Part shown: positions 6,536-13,647 of the stretch, piece after piece
Position numbering within the stretch: position 1 is the first letter of the stretch
Layout of the letters: each line of letters opens with the position of its first letter
Assembly: GCA_030666075.1 (NCBI GenBank)
Contig: DAOUYN010000004.1
Location: forward strand, 1-14,833
Origin: Actinomycetes bacterium
Lineage (GTDB): Bacteria > Actinomycetota > Aquicultoria > CAJVYJ01 > JAUVQD01
Length of the DNA stretch: 14,833 bases
Direction: 5' to 3'
Position numbers and translations under genes: made by a program
Notes under the pieces: generated by a model
The model's database searches: none
Seen by the model: only the letters and a program-made list of their open reading frames with translations
What the model was told of the DNA's origin: nothing

Positions 6536-7816
6536 TTATTTTCTTAAATCCCGTAAGCGTGCGGCTATCTTCTTTTCGACACCGGAGTCCGAGGGCTCAT
6601 AATACCTTCGACCCTTCAGGTTCTCCGGCAGGTACTCCTGGTCGACCCAGTGGTCTGAGGATGCGTGCGGGTATCGGTATCCTTTACCGTGGCCCAGCTT
6701 TTTCGCCCCGCCATAATGCGCGTCGCGCAGATGCGCCGGGACCTCGTAACCTGAACCGGTACGAACGTCTTTGGCCGCGGCGTTGATCGCCTTGATGACG
6801 GCATTGCTCTTGGCCGCCACCGCGAGATAGAGCGCCGCCTGCGCTAGGTTCAGCCGGCACTCTGGCAAGCCGACGAACTGGACAGCGTCGGCCGCCGCGG
6901 TCGCCAGCATCAACGCGTGCGGGTCTGCGTTACCTATATCCTCGGAGGCGAAGATGACCATGCGCCGCGCGATAAACTTGGGATCTTCACCGGCATCGAT
7001 CATCCGCGCCAGCCAATAGACGGCGGCGTCCGGGTCCGAACCGCGTAAGCTTTTGATGAAAGCGGAGGTGACATCGTAGTGGGCATCCCCGCCCTTGTCG
7101 TACACGAGCGCCCGCCCGCCGGCGATACGACGGGCCAACTCGATCGAGAGCTTCCCGTCATCCGCTGCGGCCGTGCGCGCCGCCGTCTCCAGGGCGTTTA
7201 GCGCCGCCCGCGCGTCACCGCCGGCAGCCTTCGCTAAAAGCAGGGGTACGCCCTCGTCGACATCGACCTCTTTCCCACCAAGCCCCCGATCGACATCGGC
7301 GACCGCCCGTCGCAATATCTCTTGAACCTCCGCATCGGCCAGAGGCTTGAGGACATACATCCGGGAGCGGGAGATAAGCGGCGAATTGACTTCAAAGAAA
7401 GGGTTCTCAGTCGTCGCGCCGATCAGAACGACCACTCCGTCCTCAACGCCTGGAAGCAATGCATCCTGCTGAGACTTATTAAACCGGTGGATCTCATCGA
7501 TGAAAAGTACGGTGCCTTGCCCCTCTTCGCGGGCCTTGGCAGCCTCATCGAGCACCCGGCGCACATCTTTCACGCCCGCGGAAACCGCGGACAACCTGAC
7601 GAACGTCGCCGCTGTCGCATTGGCGATGACCGCTGCTAAACTGGTCTTTCCGGAACCGGGTGGACCGTAAAGGATCAGTGAATGAAGTCTGTCTTCTTCA
7701 ATCGCCCGCCGTAGAGGTGCATCCGGGCCGATTATATGGTCTTGGCCCGTGTACTCACGCAAGTCGCGCGGGCGCATCCGCCAAGCTAGGGGTGGTGTTT
7801 GGCCGGTACCGGACAC
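6536..7816 (-). CDS. rarA: Replication-associated recombination protein A (RarA/MgsA AAA+ ATPase)
   Basis: Clamp-loader-like AAA+ ATPase acting at stalled replication forks, related to eukaryotic WRNIP1/Mgs1. The 426-residue protein opens LAWRMRPRDLREYTGQDHI. It has Walker A GPPGSGKT (residues 51-58), Walker B VLFIDEIHRF (103-112), sensor 1 GATTENP (133-139) and the arginine-finger region SRSR (149-152). The C-terminal tetramerisation part includes YDVTSAFIKSLRGSDPDAA, YWLARMIDAGEDP and FASEDIGNADP, all diagnostic of RarA. Length is normal. The start is GTG at 7816-7814 with AAGGA six bases upstream; that Shine-Dalgarno overlaps the stop of the upstream lipoprotein gene, so the two are coupled. 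RarA near aspS/hisS and alaS is common in Gram-positive-type genomes. Confidence 0.97.
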   Translation of the reverse strand: MSGTGQTPPLAWRMRPRDLREYTGQDHIIGPDAPLRRAIEEDRLHSLILYGPPGSGKTSLAAVIANATAATFVRLSAVSAGVKDVRRVLDEAAKAREEGQGTVLFIDEIHRFNKSQQDALLPGVEDGVVVLIGATTENPFFEVNSPLISRSRMYVLKPLADAEVQEILRRAVADVDRGLGGKEVDVDEGVPLLLAKAAGGDARAALNALETAARTAAADDGKLSIELARRIAGGRALVYDKGGDAHYDVTSAFIKSLRGSDPDAAVYWLARMIDAGEDPKFIARRMVIFASEDIGNADPHALMLATAAADAVQFVGLPECRLNLAQAALYLAVAAKSNAVIKAINAAAKDVRTGSGYEVPAHLRDAHYGGAKKLGHGKGYRYPHASSDHWVDQEYLPENLKGRRYYEPSDSGVEKKIAARLRDLRK

Positions 7817-7827
7817 ACCAGGGGTCC

Positions 7828-8763
7828 TTATTTGAACTTAAAGCTTTCAGCGGCCGCCTCGAAGATCGGCTCGTTGGCAGCATACTTTGTCTGTTCCGCT
7901 GTACCGGTAATAGTATAACCCTTGAGGTCTCCGACCGTGACGTAGGTCACTGACTTGAGAGATGTTCCGCCAGACGTATGCGTATAGAGGATCCGCTTCG
8001 CCGGCGTACCGTCGATCTCAACGTCGCTTCGTTCGATCTCGGTGAAATTAGTGAGGTCCGCGGTGAGGCCGGTGATGACAGAATCAGTAAGCTCGTCCAA
8101 GGTGAGCGGTATGACGAGTTCTTCGATGACGACCTGAACGTTCTCCAGGAACTTATCAACACTGCCCTCGGAACCGCTGACAGCCGTCACTGTATTCTTA
8201 TCGCCTTCCTCCCCTTCCGCTACGGTCCAGCCGCTCGGAAAGGTAATCAAGAACGCGTCGGAATCATTTGAGTAGCTATCTGTATCCGTTGTATCGTCGC
8301 TCGAATCATCGCTGTTATCTGCTGTGTCAGCAGCAGTATCATCGGCAGTGACAACCGCGTCGCCGAGATCCACGAAGGCGTCGGCGAAGGCGTCTGTGAG
8401 ACCGGTTGCAATCGAAGCAAAAGCGTCGGCAAAAGCGTCGGCAAAATCTTGCAGGGGATCGAACGCTTCCGCCTCGACCTCTTTGCGGTCCCGGGCCTTG
8501 GCTTGATTAACATACATGACGTATTGGTCGTCCTCGAAAGCGCTGACGCTATCGGACGCCAGATCCAGGGCCTCGATGCTCTTGAGTTCAATATCCTCAA
8601 GGGGGGTCGACTCTGGTCTCTCCAGCTTAGCAAGGAGGGGCTTGTCCGCGCTGGTCTGTTCGGTAGCGGCCTTCTTCTGATCGCAACCGGCTAGTCCCGC
8701 TAGTGCAACGGCGGCGCAAACGACCACGATAGCGGTCTTCCAAAATGTTTTCATATTAACCAT
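7828..8763 (-). CDS. Lipoprotein with (ADAF) repeats, acidic linker and PsbP-like C-terminal domain
   Basis: A 311-residue exported lipoprotein. The signal peptide MVNMKTFWKTAIVVVCAAVA ends in the lipobox LAGC with lipidated C27. Residues 106-137 hold repeated Asp-Ala-Phe units (FADAFADAFA, then TDAFADAFVDLGDA), placing phenylalanine every four residues. Residues 140-170 are an Asp/Ser/Thr-rich linker. Residues 170-311 (FLITFPSGWTVAEG, SDVEIDGTPAKRILYTH, TYVTVGDLKGYTITGTAE, ending in FEAAAESFKF) resemble the PsbP/Mog1-like fold found in many bacterial lipoproteins. ATG at 8763 is chosen over GTG at 8766 and ATG at 8754 because an AGG lies about six bases ahead. It follows the thioredoxin-like gene by seven bases and precedes rarA by 11. 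Function is unknown; the domain call is by recognition only. Confidence 0.85.
   Translation of the reverse strand: MVNMKTFWKTAIVVVCAAVALAGLAGCDQKKAATEQTSADKPLLAKLERPESTPLEDIELKSIEALDLASDSVSAFEDDQYVMYVNQAKARDRKEVEAEAFDPLQDFADAFADAFASIATGLTDAFADAFVDLGDAVVTADDTAADTADNSDDSSDDTTDTDSYSNDSDAFLITFPSGWTVAEGEEGDKNTVTAVSGSEGSVDKFLENVQVVIEELVIPLTLDELTDSVITGLTADLTNFTEIERSDVEIDGTPAKRILYTHTSGGTSLKSVTYVTVGDLKGYTITGTAEQTKYAANEPIFEAAAESFKFK
8373..8450 (-). repeat. Degenerate tandem repeat encoding Asp-Ala-Phe units
   Basis: On the plus strand the unit GCGTCGGC(G/A)AA(G/A) recurs, in two clusters (GCGTCGGCGAAGGCGTC and AAAGCGTCGGCAAAAGCGTC). Within the lipoprotein gene this encodes repeated DAFA. A slippage-prone repeat of this kind may vary in copy number between strains. 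Confidence 0.6.
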
Positions 8764-8770
8764 CACTCGC

Positions 8771-9268
8771 CTAGTCGTTAACAGCTGAATAAAGGGCCTG
8801 TTCTAGTACCTCAGCATCCACAAAGCCCGCCTTCTCGAAAATAACCGTCCCGCCACGATTCACGACCGCCGTGAACGGAATATATCCGACCGCGAAATCC
8901 CGCGCGAGCTCCGTGATCTCGTCTTCGCCATTCATTTCTAAAAGGAGGAAGTTGACAACACCTGCGTATTTCTCATTCTGAAAGAGTTCATCGACCGATT
9001 CCATGACTTCCTGGCTGATAGCATCATCGGCATAGAACATGACGAGCAACGGCTCTTTTTCTTTAAGCGCATCTTGAAAGAACTGCGGGGTGTTCGCGGA
9101 CGCTTCGAATTCTCGCGGAACTTCAAGCACGCGTTGAATCGCCGCTTGCACTGTGGTAGATGTCGAGGGGGTTGACGTTGACTCTCCGGACGCGGTTTGG
9201 GCAGCGCCACAAGATGTCAGGACAGAGATAAAGACCATTGCTACGATTACGACTGCGACTTTTTTCAC
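8771..9268 (-). CDS. Thioredoxin-like lipoprotein lacking the CXXC active site
   Basis: A 165-residue lipoprotein. The signal peptide VKKVAVVIVAMVFISVLTSC has the lipobox LTSC with C20 as the lipidated residue, followed by a Ser/Thr-rich spacer to about residue 40. Residues 60-163 look like a thioredoxin fold: helix TPQFFQDALKEKEP, strand LLVMFYAD, helix ISQEVMESVDELFQN, strand VVNFLLLEMN, then VGYIPFTAVVNRGGTVIFEK with the cis-proline P131, and a last helix VLEQALYSAV. At the active-site position, where relatives have WCxxC, it reads ADDAIS, and C20 is the only cysteine, so it cannot act as a dithiol oxidoreductase. The start is GTG at 9268-9266 with AGGAG five bases upstream; a TTG 14 codons earlier lacks such support. 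First gene after a predicted promoter, in an operon with the PsbP-like lipoprotein and rarA. Confidence 0.82.
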   Translation of the reverse strand: MKKVAVVIVAMVFISVLTSCGAAQTASGESTSTPSTSTTVQAAIQRVLEVPREFEASANTPQFFQDALKEKEPLLVMFYADDAISQEVMESVDELFQNEKYAGVVNFLLLEMNGEDEITELARDFAVGYIPFTAVVNRGGTVIFEKAGFVDAEVLEQALYSAVND

Positions 9269-9321
9269 TTCTACTCCTAGGAGCCCGCCTGAGATCCTAG
9301 TGGACCTCAAACATCAGGGTG

Positions 9322-9350
9322 ACTATAACATAACCTTAAAAGCTCTTCAA
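9322..9350 (-). promoter_or_regulatory. Predicted sigma-70-type promoter of the lipoprotein-rarA operon
   Basis: On the minus strand, TTGAAG (9350-9345, four of six), a 17-base spacer and TATAGT (9327-9322, five of six), with an extended TGT just ahead of the -10. It lies in the 90-base gap between the aspS stop and the thioredoxin-like gene, leaving a leader of roughly 45-50 bases. No terminator hairpin for aspS is evident between them. Confidence 0.65.
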
Positions 9351-9358
9351 ACATCCGT

Positions 9359-11137
9359 CTATACCGGCTTTATGCGCAGGTCGCGCAGTTGGGTCGCGGC
9401 CACCTCATCTGGAGCCCCTGTCAAAAGGCAGCTCGCCGATTGTGTCTTAGGAAACGCGATAACATCGCGGATCGACGGACACCCTTGCATCAGCATGATC
9501 AGGCGGTCTAGCCCAAATGCGGCTCCCCCATGCGGCGGCGCCCCGTATTCCAGCGCTTCCAGCAAAAAGCCGAATTTTCCTTCCATTTCTTCGGTAGATA
9601 GCCCGATCATCTTGAGTATTTTTTCCTGTAAGTCGCGGCGATGGATGCGGATAGTCCCGCTCCCGAGCTCCACTCCGTTGAGGACCAAATCGTAGGCATC
9701 GGCGGTGATCGAGAGCGGATCGTCGTCGAGGCGGTCGAGCATATCGGCGCGAGGCATCGTGAACGGATGGTGCTCGCTGTCGAGCCGCTTCTCATCCTCG
9801 TTCCAATTAAAAAGCGGGAAATCCGTGACCCACAGAAGATTGAAACCGGCCTCGGCGACCAGGTTGAGTCGTGATGCCAATTCGCATCTGAGCGCCCCCA
9901 AGACATGGGGAACGAGCTTGGCGGTATCGGCCACTATGAAAATGATGTCCCCGGGATGGGCCTTGAGTTCGCCGACCATGCCGGCCACTTCTTCGTCCGT
10001 CAGGAACTTGGCTACCGGCGACTTGATCTTGCCGTCGGCTTCGACAACGAACCAGGCCAGGCCTTTGGCTCCCAGTCCTTGGGCAAACTCCGTCATCTCG
10101 TCGAAGTCGCGCCGCGCGAAAGCTTGTGGCGGAGATACTTTCAGACCGCGGACTATGCCCCCTTTGGCGATAGTCCCGGCAAAGACCTTGAATTCCGTCT
10201 GACGAAACACCTCGGTCAGGTCGTGAATAATAAGATCAAAGCGTGTGTCCGGCTTATCGGTACCATATCGGGCCTTCGCTTCGGCGTGCGTCATCCGCGG
10301 AAAAGGTGCCGCTATCTCAACGTCGACAGCCGCGAACAGAGAGACCATCAATTCCTCAAGTAAGGCCAGAATGTCCTCGCGGTCCGCGTAGGACATCTCA
10401 ATATCTATTTGAGTGTACTCCGGCTGCCTGTCGGCCCGAAGGTCCTCGTCCCGGAAACACCGCGCCATCTGATAGTAACGTTCGATGCCGCCGACCATTA
10501 ACAGCTGCTTGAAGAGCTGCGGTGACTGCGGTAAAGCAAAGAAGTGTCCCGATTGGACCCGGCTGGGGACGAGAAAATCACGCGCCCCTTCGGGTGTGCT
10601 CTTGGTCAGGGCCGGTGTCTCGACTTCGATAAAACCTTGCGAATTTAAATAGGACCGCCCCGCGGCTGTGACCAGATGCCGGACCATGAAATTATCCAAG
10701 ATCGGACCGCGCCGTAAGTCCAGATATCGATACTTCAAGCGCAAATTCTCGTCGACTTCGAGTTCATCGTCTATTTCGAACGGCGGCGTCTTCGAGGTGT
10801 TCAAAACCTCGATCTCCCGGCAATGGACCTCTATCTCCCCTGTCGCCAGACCCGGGTTGACCGTCCCTTCCGGACGGGGCTCGACAGTGCCCTTGGCAAG
10901 GACGACATATTCAGGTCGGACCTCCTCGGCCAACTTAAAAGCCTCGGGCGTGGAAGGATCGACCACAGCCTGGACAAGACCACTCCGGTCGCGAAGATCT
11001 AAAAAGATAAGACCGCCGTGGTCGCGACGAGTGTGGACCCAGCCGGCCAATGTCACTTCCGTACCGATATCATCGGCGCGCAACGTCCCGCCCGAGTGGG
11101 TCCTCAAGCTGTGTTCAGCCGGTAGATCTATACGCAT
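9359..11137 (-). CDS. aspS: Aspartyl-tRNA synthetase, bacterial type
   Basis: Class II synthetase charging tRNA-Asp. The 592-residue length is normal for bacterial AspRS with the GAD insertion. The N-terminal anticodon-binding OB domain contains [20 protein letters not shown] (residues 32-51). The catalytic core has the [12 protein letters not shown] helix, [20 protein letters not shown], the loop [14 protein letters not shown], motif 2 with [18 protein letters not shown] (226-243) and motif 3 with [17 protein letters not shown]. The GAD insertion covers the middle. His40 in RDHGG matches the histidine seen in non-discriminating AspRS (leucine in E. coli), so this enzyme may also charge tRNA-Asn for amidation by GatCAB; that is a hint only. 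The start is ATG at 11137-11135 with AAAGGA four bases upstream, 20 bases after hisS. Confidence 0.97.
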   Translation of the reverse strand: MRIDLPAEHSLRTHSGGTLRADDIGTEVTLAGWVHTRRDHGGLIFLDLRDRSGLVQAVVDPSTPEAFKLAEEVRPEYVVLAKGTVEPRPEGTVNPGLATGEIEVHCREIEVLNTSKTPPFEIDDELEVDENLRLKYRYLDLRRGPILDNFMVRHLVTAAGRSYLNSQGFIEVETPALTKSTPEGARDFLVPSRVQSGHFFALPQSPQLFKQLLMVGGIERYYQMARCFRDEDLRADRQPEYTQIDIEMSYADREDILALLEELMVSLFAAVDVEIAAPFPRMTHAEAKARYGTDKPDTRFDLIIHDLTEVFRQTEFKVFAGTIAKGGIVRGLKVSPPQAFARRDFDEMTEFAQGLGAKGLAWFVVEADGKIKSPVAKFLTDEEVAGMVGELKAHPGDIIFIVADTAKLVPHVLGALRCELASRLNLVAEAGFNLLWVTDFPLFNWNEDEKRLDSEHHPFTMPRADMLDRLDDDPLSITADAYDLVLNGVELGSGTIRIHRRDLQEKILKMIGLSTEEMEGKFGFLLEALEYGAPPHGGAAFGLDRLIMLMQGCPSIRDVIAFPKTQSASCLLTGAPDEVAATQLRDLRIKPV

Positions 11138-11157
11138 ATTGTCCTTTCCCGGCCCTG

Positions 11158-12447
11158 TCAGACCTTTTTATTGTCATTTCGAACGGCGCCCAGGTGGCCC
11201 GCCAGGTCCGCCAAAGCCACCGCGGACTCGGTACCGTCGGCAAGATCCCTGACGGTGACCTCTCCCCTGGACAGCTCATCCGGACCTATAACCACGACTG
11301 TGCCCGCTCCGAGGCGGTCAGCCGACTTCATCTGGGCCCGCAGGCTTCTAGCCATATGATCGAGTTCGACCGAGAATCCGGCGGCTCGAAGTTCGGTGGC
11401 CAACTTGAAGGCCGGCGCCCGGGCATCGTCCTCGACCACCGCGATGTAGATGCCTGTATACGGCTTCTCTGTATTATCCCCCTCGCCGAGGGCCTCGACC
11501 GCCAACAGCAAACGTTCCACTCCAAGCGCGAAACCAACGGCCGGAGTCGGCTTGCCGCCGTAATCGGCGACGAGGCGATCATAACGGCCGCCCCCGCCAA
11601 GAGCATTTTGGGCTCCGAGTTCGTCACTTGTCAGCTCAAAGGTCGTGCGGGTGTAATAGTCGAAACCTCGAACCAGCATCGGGTCGACCTGATAGACGAC
11701 CCCAACATCATCCCGTAGTCGTTTAACCTGATCAAAGTGATCATTACAGTCAGCGCAAAGGTGGTCGACCATCTTGGGCGCGTCAACCAAGGCGGCGCGG
11801 CAGCCCGGGTTCTTGCAATCGAAAACACGGAGCGGGTTGAACTCCAACCTTTGACGGCAATCATCACAGAGCAACTCGGACCGCGATGACAAGTCATCCA
11901 CAAGTCCGCGGATAAAAACCGGCCGACACTGCTCGTCACCCATGCTGCCCAGGAGCAATGTTGCCTTTTGAATGCCTGTATCTTGTATGTATTTGACCGC
12001 CAAGGTTATGACCTCGGCGTCGGCCGCCGGCTCCGGCGAGCCCAAGGACTCCACGCCCAATTGCCAAAACTCCCGGTACCGCCCGGCCTGCGGCCGCTCG
12101 TAACGGAACATGTTGCCAAAATAATATAGTTTGACCGGCAAAGACTGCCCGCCAAGATTATGCTCGATAAAGGCCCGAACGACCGAAGCGGTCATCTCCG
12201 GCCGAAGCGTCAAACTGCGGTCGCCGCGATCGGTAAACGTATACATTTCCTTGCGGACGATATCGCTACCTTCGCCGATACTGCGGGTGAACAGGGCGGT
12301 GTCCTCAAAGGCCGGTGTGATTATCCGTCTAAACTGATAGCGGCCGAAGACGTCCCCGGCCCGACGGTCCAGCCAATGGATGGCCGCCGCCTTCTCGGGC
12401 AGATAGTCTTGTGTTCCCCGCGGCGCCTTAAGTTTTTGCGGTTTCTT
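11158..12447 (-). CDS. hisS: Histidyl-tRNA synthetase with no canonical start codon
   Basis: Class II synthetase charging tRNA-His. The first ATG in frame (12246) falls inside the conserved core at [19 protein letters not shown], so the real protein begins about 67 codons earlier. Reading upstream gives [20 protein letters not shown], then [20 protein letters not shown], the standard HisRS N-terminus and motif 1. From AAG at 12447 the protein would be 429 residues, normal for the family. Further features are motif 2 ([16 protein letters not shown]), [14 protein letters not shown], a cysteine-rich insertion (CDDCRQR, CKNPGC, CADC) that may bind zinc, motif 3 ([13 protein letters not shown]) and a C-terminal anticodon-binding domain. 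No ATG, GTG or TTG exists between the in-frame TAG at 12480 and 12246. AGGAG lies five bases before AAG 12447, where an ATG would be ideal; ATA at 12459 is the alternative. Gene identity is secure, start is not. Confidence 0.95.
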   Translation of the reverse strand, partial: KKPQKLKAPRGTQDYLPEKAAAIHWLDRRAGDVFGRYQFRRIITPAFEDTALFTRSIGEGSDIVRKEMYTFTDRGDRSLTLRPEMTASVVRAFIEHNLGGQSLPVKLYYFGNMFRYERPQAGRYREFWQLGVESLGSPEPAADAEVITLAVKYIQDTGIQKATLLLGSMGDEQCRPVFIRGLVDDLSSRSELLCDDCRQRLEFNPLRVFDCKNPGCRAALVDAPKMVDHLCADCNDHFDQVKRLRDDVGVVYQVDPMLVRGFDYYTRTTFELTSDELGAQNALGGGGRYDRLVADYGGKPTPAVGFALGVERLLLAVEALGEGDNTEKPYTGIYIAVVEDDARAPAFKLATELRAAGFSVELDHMARSLRAQMKSADRLGAGTVVVIGPDELSRGEVTVRDLADGTESAVALADLAGHLGAVRNDNKKV

Positions 12448-12534
12448 GGACGCTCCTATGCCGATCCCTTCCCATATCTATGGACTCGACAATACTTACC
12501 AAAACCAAGGGATTTGTCCAGCAACGTCCCGATA

Positions 12535-13161
12535 TTACCACCCGCTGATCAAGAACGGGTTCTCGGCGCGTTCCCGCCCGACAGTCGTCGCCGGACCATG
12601 CCCGGGGAAGATATGGGTCTCGTCGGGCAGCACCATGACTTGGCCGTGGACCGACTTATGCATCTGTTCATTGTTGCCGCCCGGAAGATCAGTGCGGCCG
12701 ACAGAGTTGTAAAAGACGAGGTCCCCACAGAAGAGGTTGCCTTCAACCAGCAGCGAGATCCCTCCGGGGGTGTGCCCGGGGGTGTGGATAACGCTCAGCT
12801 CCAAGGGACCGACGGTGACGGTATCGCCCGCGATGACAGTGTGGTCGGCCCGGCTTTCGCGTCTTTCAAAGACAAGACCGGAAAGATTCTTGTCCGGATC
12901 CGCCAGATACTCGAGGTCATCTTCATGGATATAGACCTCGGCGCCCGTTGCCTCGACCACCTCGGCGACAGCCCCGATGTGGTCCCAATGGCCGTGCGTT
13001 AAGATGATCTTTTTGATAGTCAGACCGGCAGCCTCGGCTGTCGCCAGTATCCGTCCCCCGTCTTCTCCGGGGTCGATGACGGCCGCCTCTGCGCTGTCAT
13101 CGGCGGCAACGATATAGGCATTGGTCTCAAGGGATCCCACCGGGACTGTTTCAATTATCAA
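12535..13161 (-). CDS. Metallo-beta-lactamase-fold hydrolase (glyoxalase II-like)
   Basis: A 208-residue dinuclear-metal hydrolase of the hydroxyacylglutathione hydrolase/YcbL type. It carries the metal-binding signature THGHWDH (residues 55-61), H130 in HTPGHTPGG, D147 in FCGDLVF and H188 in FPGHGPATT, and ends with ENPFLISGW, the usual finish for this subgroup. The substrate is unknown; thioester hydrolysis is the family norm. The start is TTG at 13161-13159, supported by AAGGAG five bases upstream, and it overlaps the dtd stop as TTGA. A gene of this family between dtd and hisS is a frequent arrangement in Gram-positive-type genomes. About 54-87 bases separate it from hisS, with no clear terminator. 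Confidence 0.93.
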   Translation of the reverse strand: MIIETVPVGSLETNAYIVAADDSAEAAVIDPGEDGGRILATAEAAGLTIKKIILTHGHWDHIGAVAEVVEATGAEVYIHEDDLEYLADPDKNLSGLVFERRESRADHTVIAGDTVTVGPLELSVIHTPGHTPGGISLLVEGNLFCGDLVFYNSVGRTDLPGGNNEQMHKSVHGQVMVLPDETHIFPGHGPATTVGRERAENPFLISGW

Positions 13162-13640
13162 ACTATCTCCTTCACATCAGAGCGCTGGCGCTCACGACTG
13201 TCCAAAATAAGGGTGACCGGGCCGTCGTTCACAAGCTCGACGGACATCATGGCCCCGAAAGTCCCCTCTTGTACTCTCAGTCCGGCGGCCCGGAACCGCT
13301 CGGCCGCAGCGCGATAGACCGGCTCGGCCTGGACGGCCGGCGCCGCCTGGCTCCAATTCGGACGCCGGCCCTTGCGACAGTCGCCAAGGAGCGTGAATTG
13401 AGAAACCAAGAGTATCCCTCCGCCAACGGTCTTGATGTCAGCGTCGAAGTCCTTTTTCCCCTCGCCGGCGCCAGGGAAAAGGCGCAACCCGATAATCTTG
13501 TTGACGATATAATCAAGGTCCGCGTCGGTATCGTCGATAGCCACGCCTAAGAACACCAGGTAGCCAATACCGATCTCACCAACGATCTCGCCGCCCACCG
13601 AAACACGCGCTTGTGTGACCCGCTGGAGGACAGCTTTCAC
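13158..13640 (-). CDS. dtd: D-aminoacyl-tRNA deacylase (DTD)
   Basis: Hydrolyses D-amino acids (and glycine mischarged on tRNA-Ala) from tRNA, acting on the ester bond with little contact with protein side chains. The 160-residue protein begins VKAVLQRVTQARVSVGGEIV. It contains the two family signatures: SQFTL (residues 80-84, within LLVSQFTLLGDCRKGRRPNW) and NDGPVT (138-143, within FGAMMSVELVNDGPVTL), which together form the active site across the dimer. It is about ten residues longer than usual at the C-terminus. The start is GTG at 13640-13638, seven bases after the rel stop with GAGG overlapping that stop; a longer in-frame reading is rejected because it enters rel. Its last bases overlap the start of the hydrolase gene. 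Confidence 0.96.
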   Translation of the reverse strand: MKAVLQRVTQARVSVGGEIVGEIGIGYLVFLGVAIDDTDADLDYIVNKIIGLRLFPGAGEGKKDFDADIKTVGGGILLVSQFTLLGDCRKGRRPNWSQAAPAVQAEPVYRAAAERFRAAGLRVQEGTFGAMMSVELVNDGPVTLILDSRERQRSDVKEIV

Positions 13641-13647
13641 TGCCGCC

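Noticed and set aside
9269..9310. Earlier TTG start for the thioredoxin-like lipoprotein
   Set aside because: It would put 14 residues ahead of the KK-hydrophobic signal peptide, and the AGGAG spacing favours GTG 9268.
11050..11718. Plus-strand open frame of 222 codons opposite the aspS start and hisS
   Set aside because: Lies antisense to conserved synthetase sequence and crosses a gene junction; no family features or ribosome site.
12448..12534. Promoter or T-box leader ahead of hisS
   Set aside because: The gap is far too short for a T-box; possible -35/-10 pairs match only three or four of six bases, so I cannot support a call.
12160..13002. Long plus-strand open frame (280 codons) opposite hisS and the metallo-hydrolase
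   Set aside because: It spans two well-supported minus-strand genes, resembles no protein family I know, and is expected from GC-rich codon bias on the opposite strand.
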